A DNA stretch of 64,000 nt from the NCBI RefSeq assembly GCF_000719775.1, contig NZ_JOHR01000008.1, forward strand, positions 124,001 through 188,000. Direction: 5' to 3'. Source of the stretch: Streptomyces sp. NRRL F-5135. Its GTDB lineage: Bacteria > Actinomycetota > Actinomycetes > Streptomycetales > Streptomycetaceae. Shown in pieces: positions 38,027-46,770 of the stretch. The position numbers were made by a program, and so were the translations under genes. Every line of letters begins with the position of its first letter. The stretch's first letter is position 1. A model generated the notes under the pieces. That model did no database searches. It had not been told where the DNA came from and saw nothing but the letters and a program-made list of their open reading frames with translations.

Positions 38027-38067
38027 AGCGGCCCGGACCGCGCTGGGGAAGCGTGGTCCGGGCCGCT
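38027..38067. terminator. Bidirectional 13-bp stem terminator
   Basis: Perfect arms AGCGGCCCGGACC (38027-38039) and GGTCCGGGCCGCT (38055-38067), between convergent genes. Confidence 0.8.
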
Positions 38068-38131
38068 GCGCATCCGTGTCGTTGTCCCGCGCCTATAGGC
38101 CGACGGAACGGTCAGGCCCGGTCCGAATCCA

Positions 38132-38485
38132 TCAGGTCCAGAGCGTGGCGATCAGGATGTTGGCGACCGTCAGCCCGCCCACCGCGCCGAACAGCGGCTT
38201 CGGCGCGACCTCCTCGTCGCGCTTCACGTACACGATCCCCAGGATCACGACCAGCACGGCCAGCTTGACGCCGATCTTGATGTTGTTCACCGTCGCGCCG
38301 TCGGCCTGGTTGAGGCCGACCAGCACCATGCCGGTGAGCAGCATCGTCAGGGCTCCGTGCAGCATCGCCGGGCTGAAGGTCGCCGTCCCGGCACTCATGG
38401 CCTTCGTCTGTGTCAGAAAGCCGCCGAGCAGTGCGGCGATGCCGACGATGTGCAGGGCGACGAAGACATTGATGAGTACGTCCAT
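38132..38485 (-). CDS. Small integral membrane protein
   Basis: 117 residues with four hydrophobic segments: VLINVFVALHIVGIAALLGGF, SPAMLHGALTMLLTGMVLV, NIKIGVKLAVLVVILGIVYV, and LFGAVGGLTVANILIATLW. No catalytic motif; a His in the first segment and layout recall CopD/YdcZ-type small membrane proteins but I cannot name it. ATG at 38485 chosen; the longer frame upstream is not protein-like. Faces the riboswitch-controlled hydrolase, divergent from the next one. Confidence 0.78.
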   Translation of the reverse strand: MDVLINVFVALHIVGIAALLGGFLTQTKAMSAGTATFSPAMLHGALTMLLTGMVLVGLNQADGATVNNIKIGVKLAVLVVILGIVYVKRDEEVAPKPLFGAVGGLTVANILIATLWT

Positions 38486-38781
38486 GGCCCGGAGCCTAAC
38501 CAGACCGGTATCGGCGCTCTTCGGGCAGGGTGTGGCTTTGTCGCCTTGGCGGTGAATCGATCCATTGCGGGCGCCGGATCCACCGTTCCCGAGACCGGCG
38601 TGAACACAAAACATCCTGCAACGGTCACCTCACGCCAATAGCGGCCATGCCGCCGTTGAGCAGTGATCTCGCGCTTACCGTCCTTCTCCGGGCGGCCCGC
38701 CTCCGCGGACCGCCCGGCTCTGCGGACGCTCCACCTCCGTGGACCGCCCACCGCACGACACGAGGAAGAGGACCCGCCCCC

Positions 38782-39837
38782 GTGGGAGCGCACAGAAAAC
38801 CGAAACGACGATCTCTGGCCGGTCCGGCCGGCCGCACCGCCGCCGCGATCGCGCTCACCGGCGCGGCGACGGCCACCGCCCTCGACGGCCCCGCACACGC
38901 CGAGCCCCGTCTGACGCCCGCGCAGGTCAAGGCCGAGGTCGACCGGCTCTACGAGCAGGCCGAAGCCGCGACCGAGAAGTACAACGGGGCGAAGGAGAAG
39001 GCGGACGCCGCCCGGGACTCCCTGACCGAGCTGCGGGACGAGGCGGCCCGCAGGACGGCGCGGCTCAACACCTCCCGGGCCGCGCTCGGCTCGATCGCCG
39101 CCGCGCAGTACCGCTCCGGTGGCCTCGACCCCGCCGTGCAACTCGCCCTCAGTTCCCGGCCCGACGACTACCTCCGGGACGCCTCCCTCGCCGAGCGGGC
39201 GGGGACCCGCCAGGCCGCCATGATCGCCGGAGTCCGCAGGGGGCTCTCCGAGATCGCCGGTGTGCGCGCCCGGGCGGACGGCCGGCTCGCCGAACTCAAG
39301 ACCCGCCAGAGCGAACTCGCACACCACAGATCCACCGTCGAGAACAAGCTGGCCTCCGCCCGGCGGCTGCTCGACGGCCTCACCGCCGCTCAGCGGGCGC
39401 GGTACGCCAGGGACGCCGCGCAGGACGGCCACGGCGGCGCGGCGGGCTCCGGCGGCCCGCGGGGCGCGGGGACCGTCCCGGCACCGAACCCACGCGCCGC
39501 CTCGGCCGTCGCGTTCGCCCACGGAGCGCTCGGGAAGCCCTACGTCTGGGGCGCCACCGGCCCCGGCTCCTTCGACTGCTCGGGGCTCACCCAGGCCGCC
39601 TGGCGCGCCGCGGGCGTCGCCCTCCCGCGCACCTCGTACGCCCAGATCAATGCCGGCCGACGCGTGAGCCGTGATCAACTGGCCCCGGGTGACCTGGTGT
39701 TCTTCTTCTCCGGCATCAGCCATGTCGGCATCTATGTGGGCAACGGCCAGATGATCCACGCCCCGCGGCCCGGCACAGCGGTCCGGATGGCGCCCCTGGA
39801 CCAGATGCCGTTCGCGGGAGCCACCCGCCCCGCCTGA
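38782..39837 (+). CDS. NlpC/P60 cell-wall hydrolase (second)
   Basis: 351 residues. Exported (basic N-terminus AHRKPKRRSLAGPAG, hydrophobic stretch, ALDGPAHAEP cleavage region). A RipA-like coiled coil of about 165 residues (QVKAEVDRLYEQAEAATEKY to LARRLLDGLTAAQ) precedes an NlpC/P60 domain with C266 in SFDCSGLTQ, H314 in SHVGIYVG and a further polar residue after MIHAPRPG. GTG at 38782 gives the common GAHRKPK start. Paralogue of the gene at 36032 but lacks the Arg/Gln repeat and has no riboswitch upstream. Endopeptidase action on the wall, as RipA. Confidence 0.9.
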   Translation: MGAHRKPKRRSLAGPAGRTAAAIALTGAATATALDGPAHAEPRLTPAQVKAEVDRLYEQAEAATEKYNGAKEKADAARDSLTELRDEAARRTARLNTSRAALGSIAAAQYRSGGLDPAVQLALSSRPDDYLRDASLAERAGTRQAAMIAGVRRGLSEIAGVRARADGRLAELKTRQSELAHHRSTVENKLASARRLLDGLTAAQRARYARDAAQDGHGGAAGSGGPRGAGTVPAPNPRAASAVAFAHGALGKPYVWGATGPGSFDCSGLTQAAWRAAGVALPRTSYAQINAGRRVSRDQLAPGDLVFFFSGISHVGIYVGNGQMIHAPRPGTAVRMAPLDQMPFAGATRPA

Positions 39838-40002
39838 TCGGCCCGCCCCTCCCGACCGCCCCGATCTGGCCCCGTCCGACCGCCCCGCGCGCCATGTCCC
39901 GGCGCGGGCCGGATCGCCGGACCGGTCCGCTCCAGGATGCCCCGCTCCCGTATCCGGGTCACGATGAGCAGCAGCACGCCATCGGCCCGCGAAGGGGGAG
40001 CC

Positions 40003-40449
40003 GTGAGAGGAGCCGACGCCACCGGGGCGCACACCGCGCACACCGCTCCCACCGCCGCTCCCCGGGCCCGGACCACCGGAGGTACCGCGCTCACGGTCAC
40101 GGTTCTCACGGTCGGAGCGCTCTTCGTACTCGCCCCCGTCGGCCTGACCCCCCGGGGCTGCGGGGACCTCTCCGGGGGCCGGCTCTGCGTGGCGGGCCCG
40201 ATCGGCGGCACGGGCGGGTTCACCGTCCGGTACGTCCGCCACGGTCCCGGCCCCGGGCTTTCCGTACGACTCGGCTACCAGCGCAAGGACGAGCGGATCA
40301 CCGCGTTCCCCGACTGGTTCGGCACCTCGCCCACCCGCTCCGGCCGCGCCGAGCTGTCCCGTACGATCGCCACGCTGCCCGGCGAGTGCATCCGCGGTCT
40401 GCTGGACCACCGGGGCCGGGTGTTCGTCACGGAGTGGCTCTGTTCCTAG
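40003..40449 (+). CDS. Hypothetical secreted/membrane protein
   Basis: 148 residues; family not recognised. One hydrophobic segment (GTALTVTVLTVGALFVLAPVGL) near 29-50, then a small outer domain with Cys pairs (RGCGDL, RLCVAG, GECIRG, EWLC) and a beta-like stretch (GLSVRLGYQRKDERITAFPDW). GTG at 40003 is preceded by GGGGGAG; two earlier ATGs are possible. Convergent with the response regulator. Confidence 0.6.
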   Translation: MRGADATGAHTAHTAPTAAPRARTTGGTALTVTVLTVGALFVLAPVGLTPRGCGDLSGGRLCVAGPIGGTGGFTVRYVRHGPGPGLSVRLGYQRKDERITAFPDWFGTSPTRSGRAELSRTIATLPGECIRGLLDHRGRVFVTEWLCS

Positions 40450-40536
40450 TGCCGGTCGCGGCACCGGCCCGGACCCCGCGCAGTCCCGAGAGCCCCGCGC
40501 GGCCCCAACAGCCTCGCGCAGCCCCGGGACGGGGCG

Positions 40537-41259
40537 TCAGACCAGTCTGCGGGCCGTCGCCCAGCGCGTCAGCTCGTGGCGGTTGGAGAGCTGGAGCTTC
40601 CTCAGCACGGCCGAGACGTGCGACTCCACGGTCTTCACCGAGATGAAGAGCTGCTTGGCGATCTCCTTGTACGCGTATCCCCGCGCGATCAGCCGCAGCA
40701 CCTCGCGCTCCCGCTGGGTGAGCCGGTCCAGGTCCTCGTCGACCGGCGGGGCGTCCGTCGACGCGAAGGCGTCCAGTACGAAGCCGGCCAGCCGCGGTGA
40801 GAAGACCGCGTCGCCCTCCTGCACCCGGAAGATCGAGTCGACCAGATCGGCGCCGGTGATCGTCTTGGTGACATAGCCACGGGCACCGCCCCTGATCACG
40901 CCGATGACGTCCTCCGCCGCGTCCGACACCGACAGGGCGAGGAAGCGTACGGGGTTGACGCTGGCCCCCATCAGAGGGGCGCAGCGGCGCAGCACCTCCA
41001 CCCCGCCGCCGCCCGGCAGATGGACGTCCAGCAGGACGACCTCGGGACGCGTCGCCGTGATCACGCTGATCGCCTGGGCGACATCCGCGGCCTCGCCGAC
41101 GACCTCCACACCGGTCTGCTCGGTGACCCCGATCTCTGCCTGGACACCGGTACGGAACATCCGGTGGTCGTCGACCAGCACGACGCGGACCCGGCGGCCC
41201 TCGTCGGCCGGGCTTCCGCTCTCGCCGGCAGTGCCCCCGGCCGGTACGCCCTCGTTCAT
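40537..41259 (-). CDS. LuxR/NarL-family response regulator
   Basis: 240 residues. Receiver domain (24-140): acid pair D30-D31 in VLVDDHRMFR, phospho-acceptor D78 in VVLLDVHLPGG, Thr/Ser in ALSVSD and Lys in GYVTKTITG. C-terminal LuxR-type HTH 178-235 (LTQREREVLRLIARGYAYKE, KTVESHVSAVLRKLQL). It is downstream of and in line with the PspC-type histidine kinase at 41446-42804, its likely partner. ATG at 41259 follows GAGGGGCAGGGC. It may bind the CCCCTGA repeats at 42837-42865. Confidence 0.92.
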   Translation of the reverse strand: MNEGVPAGGTAGESGSPADEGRRVRVVLVDDHRMFRTGVQAEIGVTEQTGVEVVGEAADVAQAISVITATRPEVVLLDVHLPGGGGVEVLRRCAPLMGASVNPVRFLALSVSDAAEDVIGVIRGGARGYVTKTITGADLVDSIFRVQEGDAVFSPRLAGFVLDAFASTDAPPVDEDLDRLTQREREVLRLIARGYAYKEIAKQLFISVKTVESHVSAVLRKLQLSNRHELTRWATARRLV

Positions 41260-41445
41260 GCCCTGCCCCTCACCCGTTGGTCCCGTGCCGTCGTCCGCCT
41301 GTCCGGCGGCGGATCGTTTTCCGGCGTCTCCTGTCACCGTACGACCCCGGTCCCGCGGCCGTCGGCCCGGCCTTCGGCCGGCCTCGCCCGAGCCCGGCCA
41401 GTCCGCCGCCCGCCGAGCCCGCCGGCCGACGAGCCCGCCGTTCGG

Positions 41446-42804
41446 TCAGCCGGCGGCCCGGTCGGCCGGTCGGCCGGCGGCGTCGTCCTCCGCCGTCGCC
41501 CGCTCCATCTCCAGCTCGACCTCCGTCCCGTCGCCCGGCACCGAGCGCAGCCGCGCCGACCCGCCGTTGCGACGCATCCGACCGATGATCGACTCCCGTA
41601 CACCCATCCGGTCGGCGGGCACCGCGTCCAGGTCGAAGCCGGGCCCCCGGTCCCGTACGGAGACGAAGACCGTGCGGCCCTCCACCTCCGCGAAGACCTG
41701 CACCGCCCCTCCCTCGCCACCGTACTTGGCGGCGTTGACCATCGCCTCACGCGCGGACTGCATCTGGGCCGACAGCTTCTCGTCCAGCGGACAGTCACCG
41801 ACCACGACGACCTCGATCGGCACGCCGTGGTGGTCCTCCACCTCGGCCGCCGTCCGCTTCACCGCCTCGGCGAGGGTGGCCGGCTCGTCCTCCTCGTCCT
41901 TGCCCGTGCCCTCCGGCCGGTACAGCCAGGCCCGCAGCTCCCGCTCCTGGGCCCGGGCGAGGCGGCGGACCTCGCCGGGCTCGTCCGCGTTGCGCTGGAT
42001 GAGCGTGAGTGTGTGCAGCACCGAGTCGTGGACGTGCGCGGCGACCTCGGCGCGCTCCTGGGCGCGGATGCGCATCAACCGCTCCTCGGAGAGGTCCTGG
42101 GCCATCCGGACCAGCCAGGGCCCGACCAGCAGACCCATCCCGGCCACGACGGCGATCGCGCCGGTCAGTACGTTCCCGAGCTGGGCCGCCGAGCCGCGCA
42201 CCACGACGAAGACGGTGAGGCCCAGGGCCACCAGGGCCACGCCGGCCACGCCGCGCGCGAGCTGGAACACCTGGCGGCGGCTGCCGACCTCGGTCCAGCG
42301 GGCGCGGCGGGCGTTGTCGGCCTGTCGCCAGACCAGCACCACACCCGCGCCTATCAGCAGCGCCGGCCAGATGTACCGGTCGGCCTGGCTGCGGCCGAGG
42401 TTGACGTTTCCCACGAACGTGCCGAAGCCGACCAGCAGCGCGACCAGGGCGACTATCTGCCCCGTGTCCGGCTTGCGGAGCCGGCGCCTGCCGTCGGGGC
42501 TGGTCTCGAACATGGGGCGTGCCGCGACCGGGGTTCCGCCGAGGCCGAGCGGGACGACGATCCAGAAGGCGGCGTAGAGCACCGCGCCGAGGCCCTGGGA
42601 GAAGAGGAGGCCGAGGAAGACCAGCCGGACCCAGACGACCGGAATGCCGAGGTGTCCGGCCAGTCCGCGCGCCACTCCGCCGAGCATCCGGCCGTCCGCG
42701 CTGCGGTAGAGCTTGCGCACCGCGGGCTCCTCCGGCGCGGCGGCGCGGGAGGAGGGCATGGTGGCGGGGCGGGGCGGGGCGCTCGGCATGCCATCGATGG
42801 TCAC
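41446..42804 (-). CDS. Histidine kinase with N-terminal PspC domain
   Basis: 452 residues. A PspC domain (30-90: RKLYRSADGRMLGGVARGLAGHL) with a membrane hairpin, about five further membrane segments to 220, and a HisKA_3-type kinase: RAEVAAHVHDSVLHTLTLIQ with phospho-acceptor His near 250, then an HATPase with AMVNAAKYGG (N-box), VRDRGPGFD (G1) and GVRESIIGRM (G2). DesK/LiaS-like architecture implies sensing of membrane or envelope stress. GTG at 42804 (no clear ribosome site) or ATG at 42789. The response regulator follows. Confidence 0.9.
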   Translation of the reverse strand: MTIDGMPSAPPRPATMPSSRAAAPEEPAVRKLYRSADGRMLGGVARGLAGHLGIPVVWVRLVFLGLLFSQGLGAVLYAAFWIVVPLGLGGTPVAARPMFETSPDGRRRLRKPDTGQIVALVALLVGFGTFVGNVNLGRSQADRYIWPALLIGAGVVLVWRQADNARRARWTEVGSRRQVFQLARGVAGVALVALGLTVFVVVRGSAAQLGNVLTGAIAVVAGMGLLVGPWLVRMAQDLSEERLMRIRAQERAEVAAHVHDSVLHTLTLIQRNADEPGEVRRLARAQERELRAWLYRPEGTGKDEEDEPATLAEAVKRTAAEVEDHHGVPIEVVVVGDCPLDEKLSAQMQSAREAMVNAAKYGGEGGAVQVFAEVEGRTVFVSVRDRGPGFDLDAVPADRMGVRESIIGRMRRNGGSARLRSVPGDGTEVELEMERATAEDDAAGRPADRAAG

Positions 42805-42836
42805 ACGGCGGGAGGTGCGGGGGCATCAGGGTCGGA

Positions 42837-42865
42837 CCCCTGACAAGCCCCTGAGAAGCCCCTGA
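42837..42865. promoter_or_regulatory. Three CCCCTGA direct repeats on an 11-bp period
   Basis: CCCCTGA at 42837-42843, 42848-42854 and 42859-42865, one per helical turn, with inverted copies TCAGGGG (42919-42925) and TCAGGGA (42931-42937). They sit in the divergent promoter region of the PspC histidine kinase and the PspC-domain protein, as expected for a response-regulator box. The regulator is inferred. Confidence 0.55.
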
Positions 42866-42993
42866 TCCCGGGTCGGCTCCGGCTCGTCCCCGACCCCGCC
42901 GCGCGCCCCCGACGCCGATCAGGGGCGATATCAGGGACAGGCCAGGGTCGATGCCGCTGGAGCCGCGGCCACCGCCCCGTCACCATGGAACAC

Positions 42994-44409
42994 ATGACCC
43001 AGCCGCCCGAGCCGCCCGCCGCACCGCCGGCGCCTCCTCCGCCCCCGCCTCCCGAATCCGGCCGATCCGGTCCCGCCGGTCCGGCCGACCGGGCCGGCAC
43101 CCCCCTTTCCGCCGCGAGCACGCCGTTGCGTCGCTCACGGCGGCACAAGGCGGTGGCGGGCGTGTGCGGCGGGCTCGGACGGCACTACGACCTGGATCCG
43201 GTGATCTTCCGGATCGCCGTCGGCGTCCTCTCACTGACCGGCGGGGTGGGGCTGATCTTCTACGGTTTCGCCTGGCTCCTCCTCCCCCTGGAGGGAGAGG
43301 AGGAGAACGAGGCCCGCAGGCTGCTCTCGGGCCGGGTCGACGGTGCGTCGCTGATCGCCGTGCTGCTCGCGCTGATCGGCTGTGGCCTGTTCCTGTCGAT
43401 GCTGAGCAACGGGCAGACGCTCGGCTTCGCCACGATGCTGACGCTGGCGGTCGCGGGCGCGGCGGTCTGGTCCCAGCGCCGCCGGATCGTCCCACCCGGC
43501 GGGACGGCACCGGACGCCATGGCGGCGCACGCGGTGGGAGACGTGCCTCCTGAGACCAAGGCGCCGCCCACCCCGGGCACGCCCTCATGGTGGCGCGACG
43601 GACTCTCCAAGGACGGCCTCTCCAAGGACGGCCGCTTCGGGAGCGCTCTGTTCGAGGGGGGCCCGACGGGCTGGACGGTCAGTTACCCGGGCTACATATG
43701 GGGCCCGGCCGACACGGCGGCGGACGCGGCCCCGCCGGCGGGCGGGGGGCGGCCGGCCCGCCCGGCCGAGCAGCGGGGGCCGCGCTGGATCGGCGGGCTC
43801 GTCTTCCTGCTGGCCCTGCTCGCGGGCGGGCTCGGCACGGGCCTGTCGTGGGACGGACGCCCGTTCGCCACGAGCGTCCAGACCGGGCTGACCGCCGCGC
43901 TGGTGGTCTTCGGCCTCGGCCTCGTGCTCGCCTCCTTCGTAGGGCGTACGGGCCTCGGCACCATCTTCCTGGCGACGGTGACGGCCGTGCTGCTCGCGGG
44001 TGCCTCGGCGCTGCCGAAGGACATCTCCACGCACTGGAGCCGCACGAACTGGAAGCCCGCCTCGGTCTCCGCGGTGCAGGACCGGTACGGGCTGGGCTCC
44101 GGGGACGGGACGCTCGACCTGAGCGATCTGGCCGTCCCCCAGGGGCGGACCGTGCGTACGGCCGTCGATGTCGGGGCCGGGCGGCTGCGGGTCCTGGTGC
44201 CGCCGGAGGCGACGGTACGGGTCCGCGCCGAGGCCGGGCTCGGAGACATCCGGTTCCCCGGGGACCCGCTCAACGACACGGACGTCTCACCGGGCCGTTC
44301 GCGGGAGGACACACTTCGGCCCGCGGCCGGCACGCCCCCGGCGGGCACGCTCGACCTGCGGCTCGAAGTCGGTCTGGGACAGGTGGAGGTGACCCGTGTC
44401 GCGTCATGA
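42994..44409 (+). CDS. PspC-domain envelope-stress membrane protein
   Basis: 471 residues. After a Pro-rich tail, PspC (about 48-110: LRRSRRHKAVAGVCGGLGRHYDLDPVIFRIAVGVLSLTGG), several more membrane segments, and a C-terminal beta-rich domain (VDVGAGRLRVLVPPEATVRVRAEAGLGDI, LRLEVGLGQVEVTR) resembling the LiaF/DUF2154-type output domain. This layout is the usual partner of PspC-type kinases. ATG at 42994 (GGA just before) preferred over 42985. Its end overlaps the small gene at 44396 by 14 bases. Likely controlled from the CCCCTGA repeats. Confidence 0.85.
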   Translation: MTQPPEPPAAPPAPPPPPPPESGRSGPAGPADRAGTPLSAASTPLRRSRRHKAVAGVCGGLGRHYDLDPVIFRIAVGVLSLTGGVGLIFYGFAWLLLPLEGEEENEARRLLSGRVDGASLIAVLLALIGCGLFLSMLSNGQTLGFATMLTLAVAGAAVWSQRRRIVPPGGTAPDAMAAHAVGDVPPETKAPPTPGTPSWWRDGLSKDGLSKDGRFGSALFEGGPTGWTVSYPGYIWGPADTAADAAPPAGGGRPARPAEQRGPRWIGGLVFLLALLAGGLGTGLSWDGRPFATSVQTGLTAALVVFGLGLVLASFVGRTGLGTIFLATVTAVLLAGASALPKDISTHWSRTNWKPASVSAVQDRYGLGSGDGTLDLSDLAVPQGRTVRTAVDVGAGRLRVLVPPEATVRVRAEAGLGDIRFPGDPLNDTDVSPGRSREDTLRPAAGTPPAGTLDLRLEVGLGQVEVTRVAS

Positions 44410-44659
44410 GTTCCGGCCGGGCCGTCTGGTCGCGGGCCTGGTGATGCTGGGCGCCGCCACCGCGTACGCGGGAGACGCGACCGGTGCCTGGCAGGTGCCG
44501 TGGTACGCCGTGTTCCCGATGCTCTCGGGCGGGCTCTCCCTCGCCGCGCTGTCGGCCTGGACGGCCTACCGGATACGTCGCCGACGCCCGGCCCGCAGCG
44601 CGTCCAGCGAGAACGACGGCGCTCCGGCGAGCACCAGCGGCACCCACGCCATCAGGTAG
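44396..44659 (+). CDS. Small membrane protein downstream of PspC gene
   Basis: 87 residues. GTG at 44396 overlaps the PspC-protein stop by 14 bases, so the two are coupled. It begins SRHEFRPGRLVAGLVMLGAA, has two hydrophobic segments (LVAGLVMLGAATAYAG and WYAVFPMLSGGLSLAALSA) and a basic, low-complexity end. The last 94 bases overlap the 3' end of the opposing doxX gene. Its C-terminus may be an extension made by reading into that gene. Confidence 0.7.
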   Translation: MSRHEFRPGRLVAGLVMLGAATAYAGDATGAWQVPWYAVFPMLSGGLSLAALSAWTAYRIRRRRPARSASSENDGAPASTSGTHAIR

Positions 44660-45105
44660 GGCAGGTCGTTGCCGTAGTAGTACGGGGTGCTCTGCCAGCT
44701 GACGGTCAGCCACAGGCTCAGGGACAGCAGGACGCCCCCGAAGGCGGCGAGCCGGGTCAGCACGCCGAAGAGCGCGCCGAGGCCTACGGCCAGTTCACCG
44801 ATGGCTATGGCGTAGCCGAAGCCCGCGGGGTTCTTCAACGCCAGGTCGACCAGGGCCGGGACGGCGGAACTGTCACGGACGCCGCGCATCATCTCGCCCA
44901 CCGACCCGGGGCCGCTCGCGGCGAAGAAGCCGTTCTGGGTCAGCTTGTCGATGCCCGCGTAGACGAAGGTGACGCCCAGGAAGATCCTCAGCGGCAGCAG
45001 GGCGTGGCGCGTCGCGGTCTGCCGCAACCCGCCGCCTCGCCCCGGACCGCCGTCCACGTCGTGGGTGGCCGCTCCATAGGTGTCCGCCCGGTAGCTGTGC
45101 GTCAT
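44566..45105 (-). CDS. DoxX family membrane protein
   Basis: 179 residues with four membrane segments: LRIFLGVTFVYAGIDKLTQ (the DoxX core with conserved Lys), GFGYAIAIGELAVGLGALFGV, LAAFGGVLLSLSLWLTVSWQ and LPYLMAWVPLVLAGAPSF. DoxX proteins are linked to redox/thiosulfate or membrane functions; here unspecified. ATG at 45105 chosen after a GGAGAGGCGG. Overlaps the previous rightward gene tail-to-tail. Confidence 0.85.
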   Translation of the reverse strand: MTHSYRADTYGAATHDVDGGPGRGGGLRQTATRHALLPLRIFLGVTFVYAGIDKLTQNGFFAASGPGSVGEMMRGVRDSSAVPALVDLALKNPAGFGYAIAIGELAVGLGALFGVLTRLAAFGGVLLSLSLWLTVSWQSTPYYYGNDLPYLMAWVPLVLAGAPSFSLDALRAGRRRRIR

Positions 45106-45311
45106 CGCCGGTCCGCCTCTCCCTGTCCGCGCCACAGTCGCGAGGAGGTACGTCTCCCCGCGCGCCTCCTCCATGCATACGCAAGGGGCGCTTGGGTCAC
45201 TCAGTCAACCAGCCGGGGAAGCCGTTGTGACCGGCCGGAGCATGGAAGTATCCGGGCGAGTGTCCGCGCGCCGGGGGTATCTCCCGCGCTGGGGAACGGC
45301 GGCGAGACCGG

Positions 45312-46616
45312 TCAGTCCGCGACATCGACGACGACCCGGTTCGTCTCCACGCCGGCCGCCGTCACCACCTGTACCTCGACGGGGCCGGGCTCCACGTCCA
45401 CCGGGACGGGCACGGTCAGCGCCGTGTCCGACGGGTTGGCGAACCCGCCGGGCACCGGCACGAGCGGAACGTGGACGTGTACGGGCCCGATCCTGACGAC
45501 CATCCGGGCCAGCCGGTCCGGCGTGCCCGCGCCCGGGGGGACGAATCCGGCGCCCCGGATCTCGATGTCGTCCCCGGTACGGATCGGCGCGTCCAGGTCG
45601 CCCGCTTCCCGGGCCCGTACCACCGACAGGACGACGGGCCGCCCGCCTTCCGCGTACTTGCCCGCGAAATAGGTGGCGGCGGAGACGACGACCAGCAGGA
45701 CGAGCGCCCAGGGCAGGTCGGGCAGCTGGTCGGGCCGCCGGGCCAGCCGGACGGCGGAGAACACCACGGCGACGGCGTTCACCAGCGTGTACTGCACATC
45801 GGTGAAACTGCCGCGCCCGCTGTCGTCGCAGAGCAGGTCGGCGGGGCGCGGGCGTTCGGCCCGCACCTTCTGCAGCCGCTGGGCCAGCACCCGTACGGTC
45901 ACCACCCGGCGTACGACGACGGCGATGGCGCAGACCACGGCCAGTACGGTCACCAGGCCGACGCCCCGGGCGAGTTCGAGTCCGGCGATCAGTTCGTCCC
46001 GCCTGCCCGGTCCCGAGGCGCCCGCGAGCTGGAGGGCGAGCACGAGCACGGCGAAGACGACGAGCAGCACCCAGCCGGACGCGACGGTCCGCGAGGTCGA
46101 CAGCCGGTTGTCCTCGCCGATGAGCGGTGCCAGCAGGCCGCCGCGCGCCCGGTGCAGCCGGGCGGCCGCGGTCAGCAGCCCGGCGACGACGAGGGCGGCG
46201 AGCAGTCCGGCCGTGCGCGCGGCGGTCCAGCCGGCGCCGATCGCGGTGCCGGCCTGGCCGAGCGCGATCACGGCGACAGCGCCCCACACCGCCAGCAGCG
46301 TATGGCGCGGAACGGTGTGCAGCCAGGCCTCGCCCGCCTCCCGCCCGCGCTCCGCCACCGCGCGGGCGGACTCGGTCAGCGCGTCGGACACCCACTGGCG
46401 AGAGGCACCCGCCGAGTGCGCGAGCGCGGTGGGAAGTCCCCGCCCCGCCGCCAGTTCGTCCCGTTTCACCAGGAACGCGGCGACGGCCCGCCGATGCCCC
46501 TCCCGCGCCCCGAGCGGACAGTCCCCGCACGTACAGCTCCCGCCGTGCGCACGCCGCTCCGCGTCTTGCACCGCCACCCCGAACGCCGCCTTCCCCACCC
46601 CGAGACTCCGAGCCAC
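45312..46616 (-). CDS. Multi-pass membrane protein with IPT-like C-terminus; unknown function
   Basis: 434 residues. A Cys cluster near 28-35 (CTCGDCPLG) could bind metal or be modified. About eight hydrophobic segments occupy 100-320 (for example HTLLAVWGAVAVIALGQAG, GWVLLVVFAVLVLALQLAG, GVGLVTVLAVVCAIAVVVR, LPWALVLLVVVSAATYFAG), then a soluble beta-sandwich tail (IRTGDDIEIRGAGFVPPGAG to VVTAAGVETNRVVVDV) of IPT/TIG type. GTG at 46616 with AAGGT before it. I do not recognise the family as a whole. Confidence 0.65.
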   Translation of the reverse strand: MARSLGVGKAAFGVAVQDAERRAHGGSCTCGDCPLGAREGHRRAVAAFLVKRDELAAGRGLPTALAHSAGASRQWVSDALTESARAVAERGREAGEAWLHTVPRHTLLAVWGAVAVIALGQAGTAIGAGWTAARTAGLLAALVVAGLLTAAARLHRARGGLLAPLIGEDNRLSTSRTVASGWVLLVVFAVLVLALQLAGASGPGRRDELIAGLELARGVGLVTVLAVVCAIAVVVRRVVTVRVLAQRLQKVRAERPRPADLLCDDSGRGSFTDVQYTLVNAVAVVFSAVRLARRPDQLPDLPWALVLLVVVSAATYFAGKYAEGGRPVVLSVVRAREAGDLDAPIRTGDDIEIRGAGFVPPGAGTPDRLARMVVRIGPVHVHVPLVPVPGGFANPSDTALTVPVPVDVEPGPVEVQVVTAAGVETNRVVVDVAD

Positions 46617-46770
46617 GGCGACCTTGGCGAACTGCCGTGAACGTCCGTGCCGTAACTGGGAATTGTGCCGTACGAGGGCGGTGACGCGCGCCGTCGGAAG
46701 GCGAGGAAGAGTGAGAACCCGGTGACGGGGTTGACACGCCGGACCGGCAATCTTCAGGGACCCCTCGGCC

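Noticed and set aside
45205..46737. 510-codon minus-strand frame parallel to the membrane protein
   Set aside because: It is an out-of-frame reading of the 45312-46616 gene, with Arg/Gly-rich content and no hydrophobic segments.
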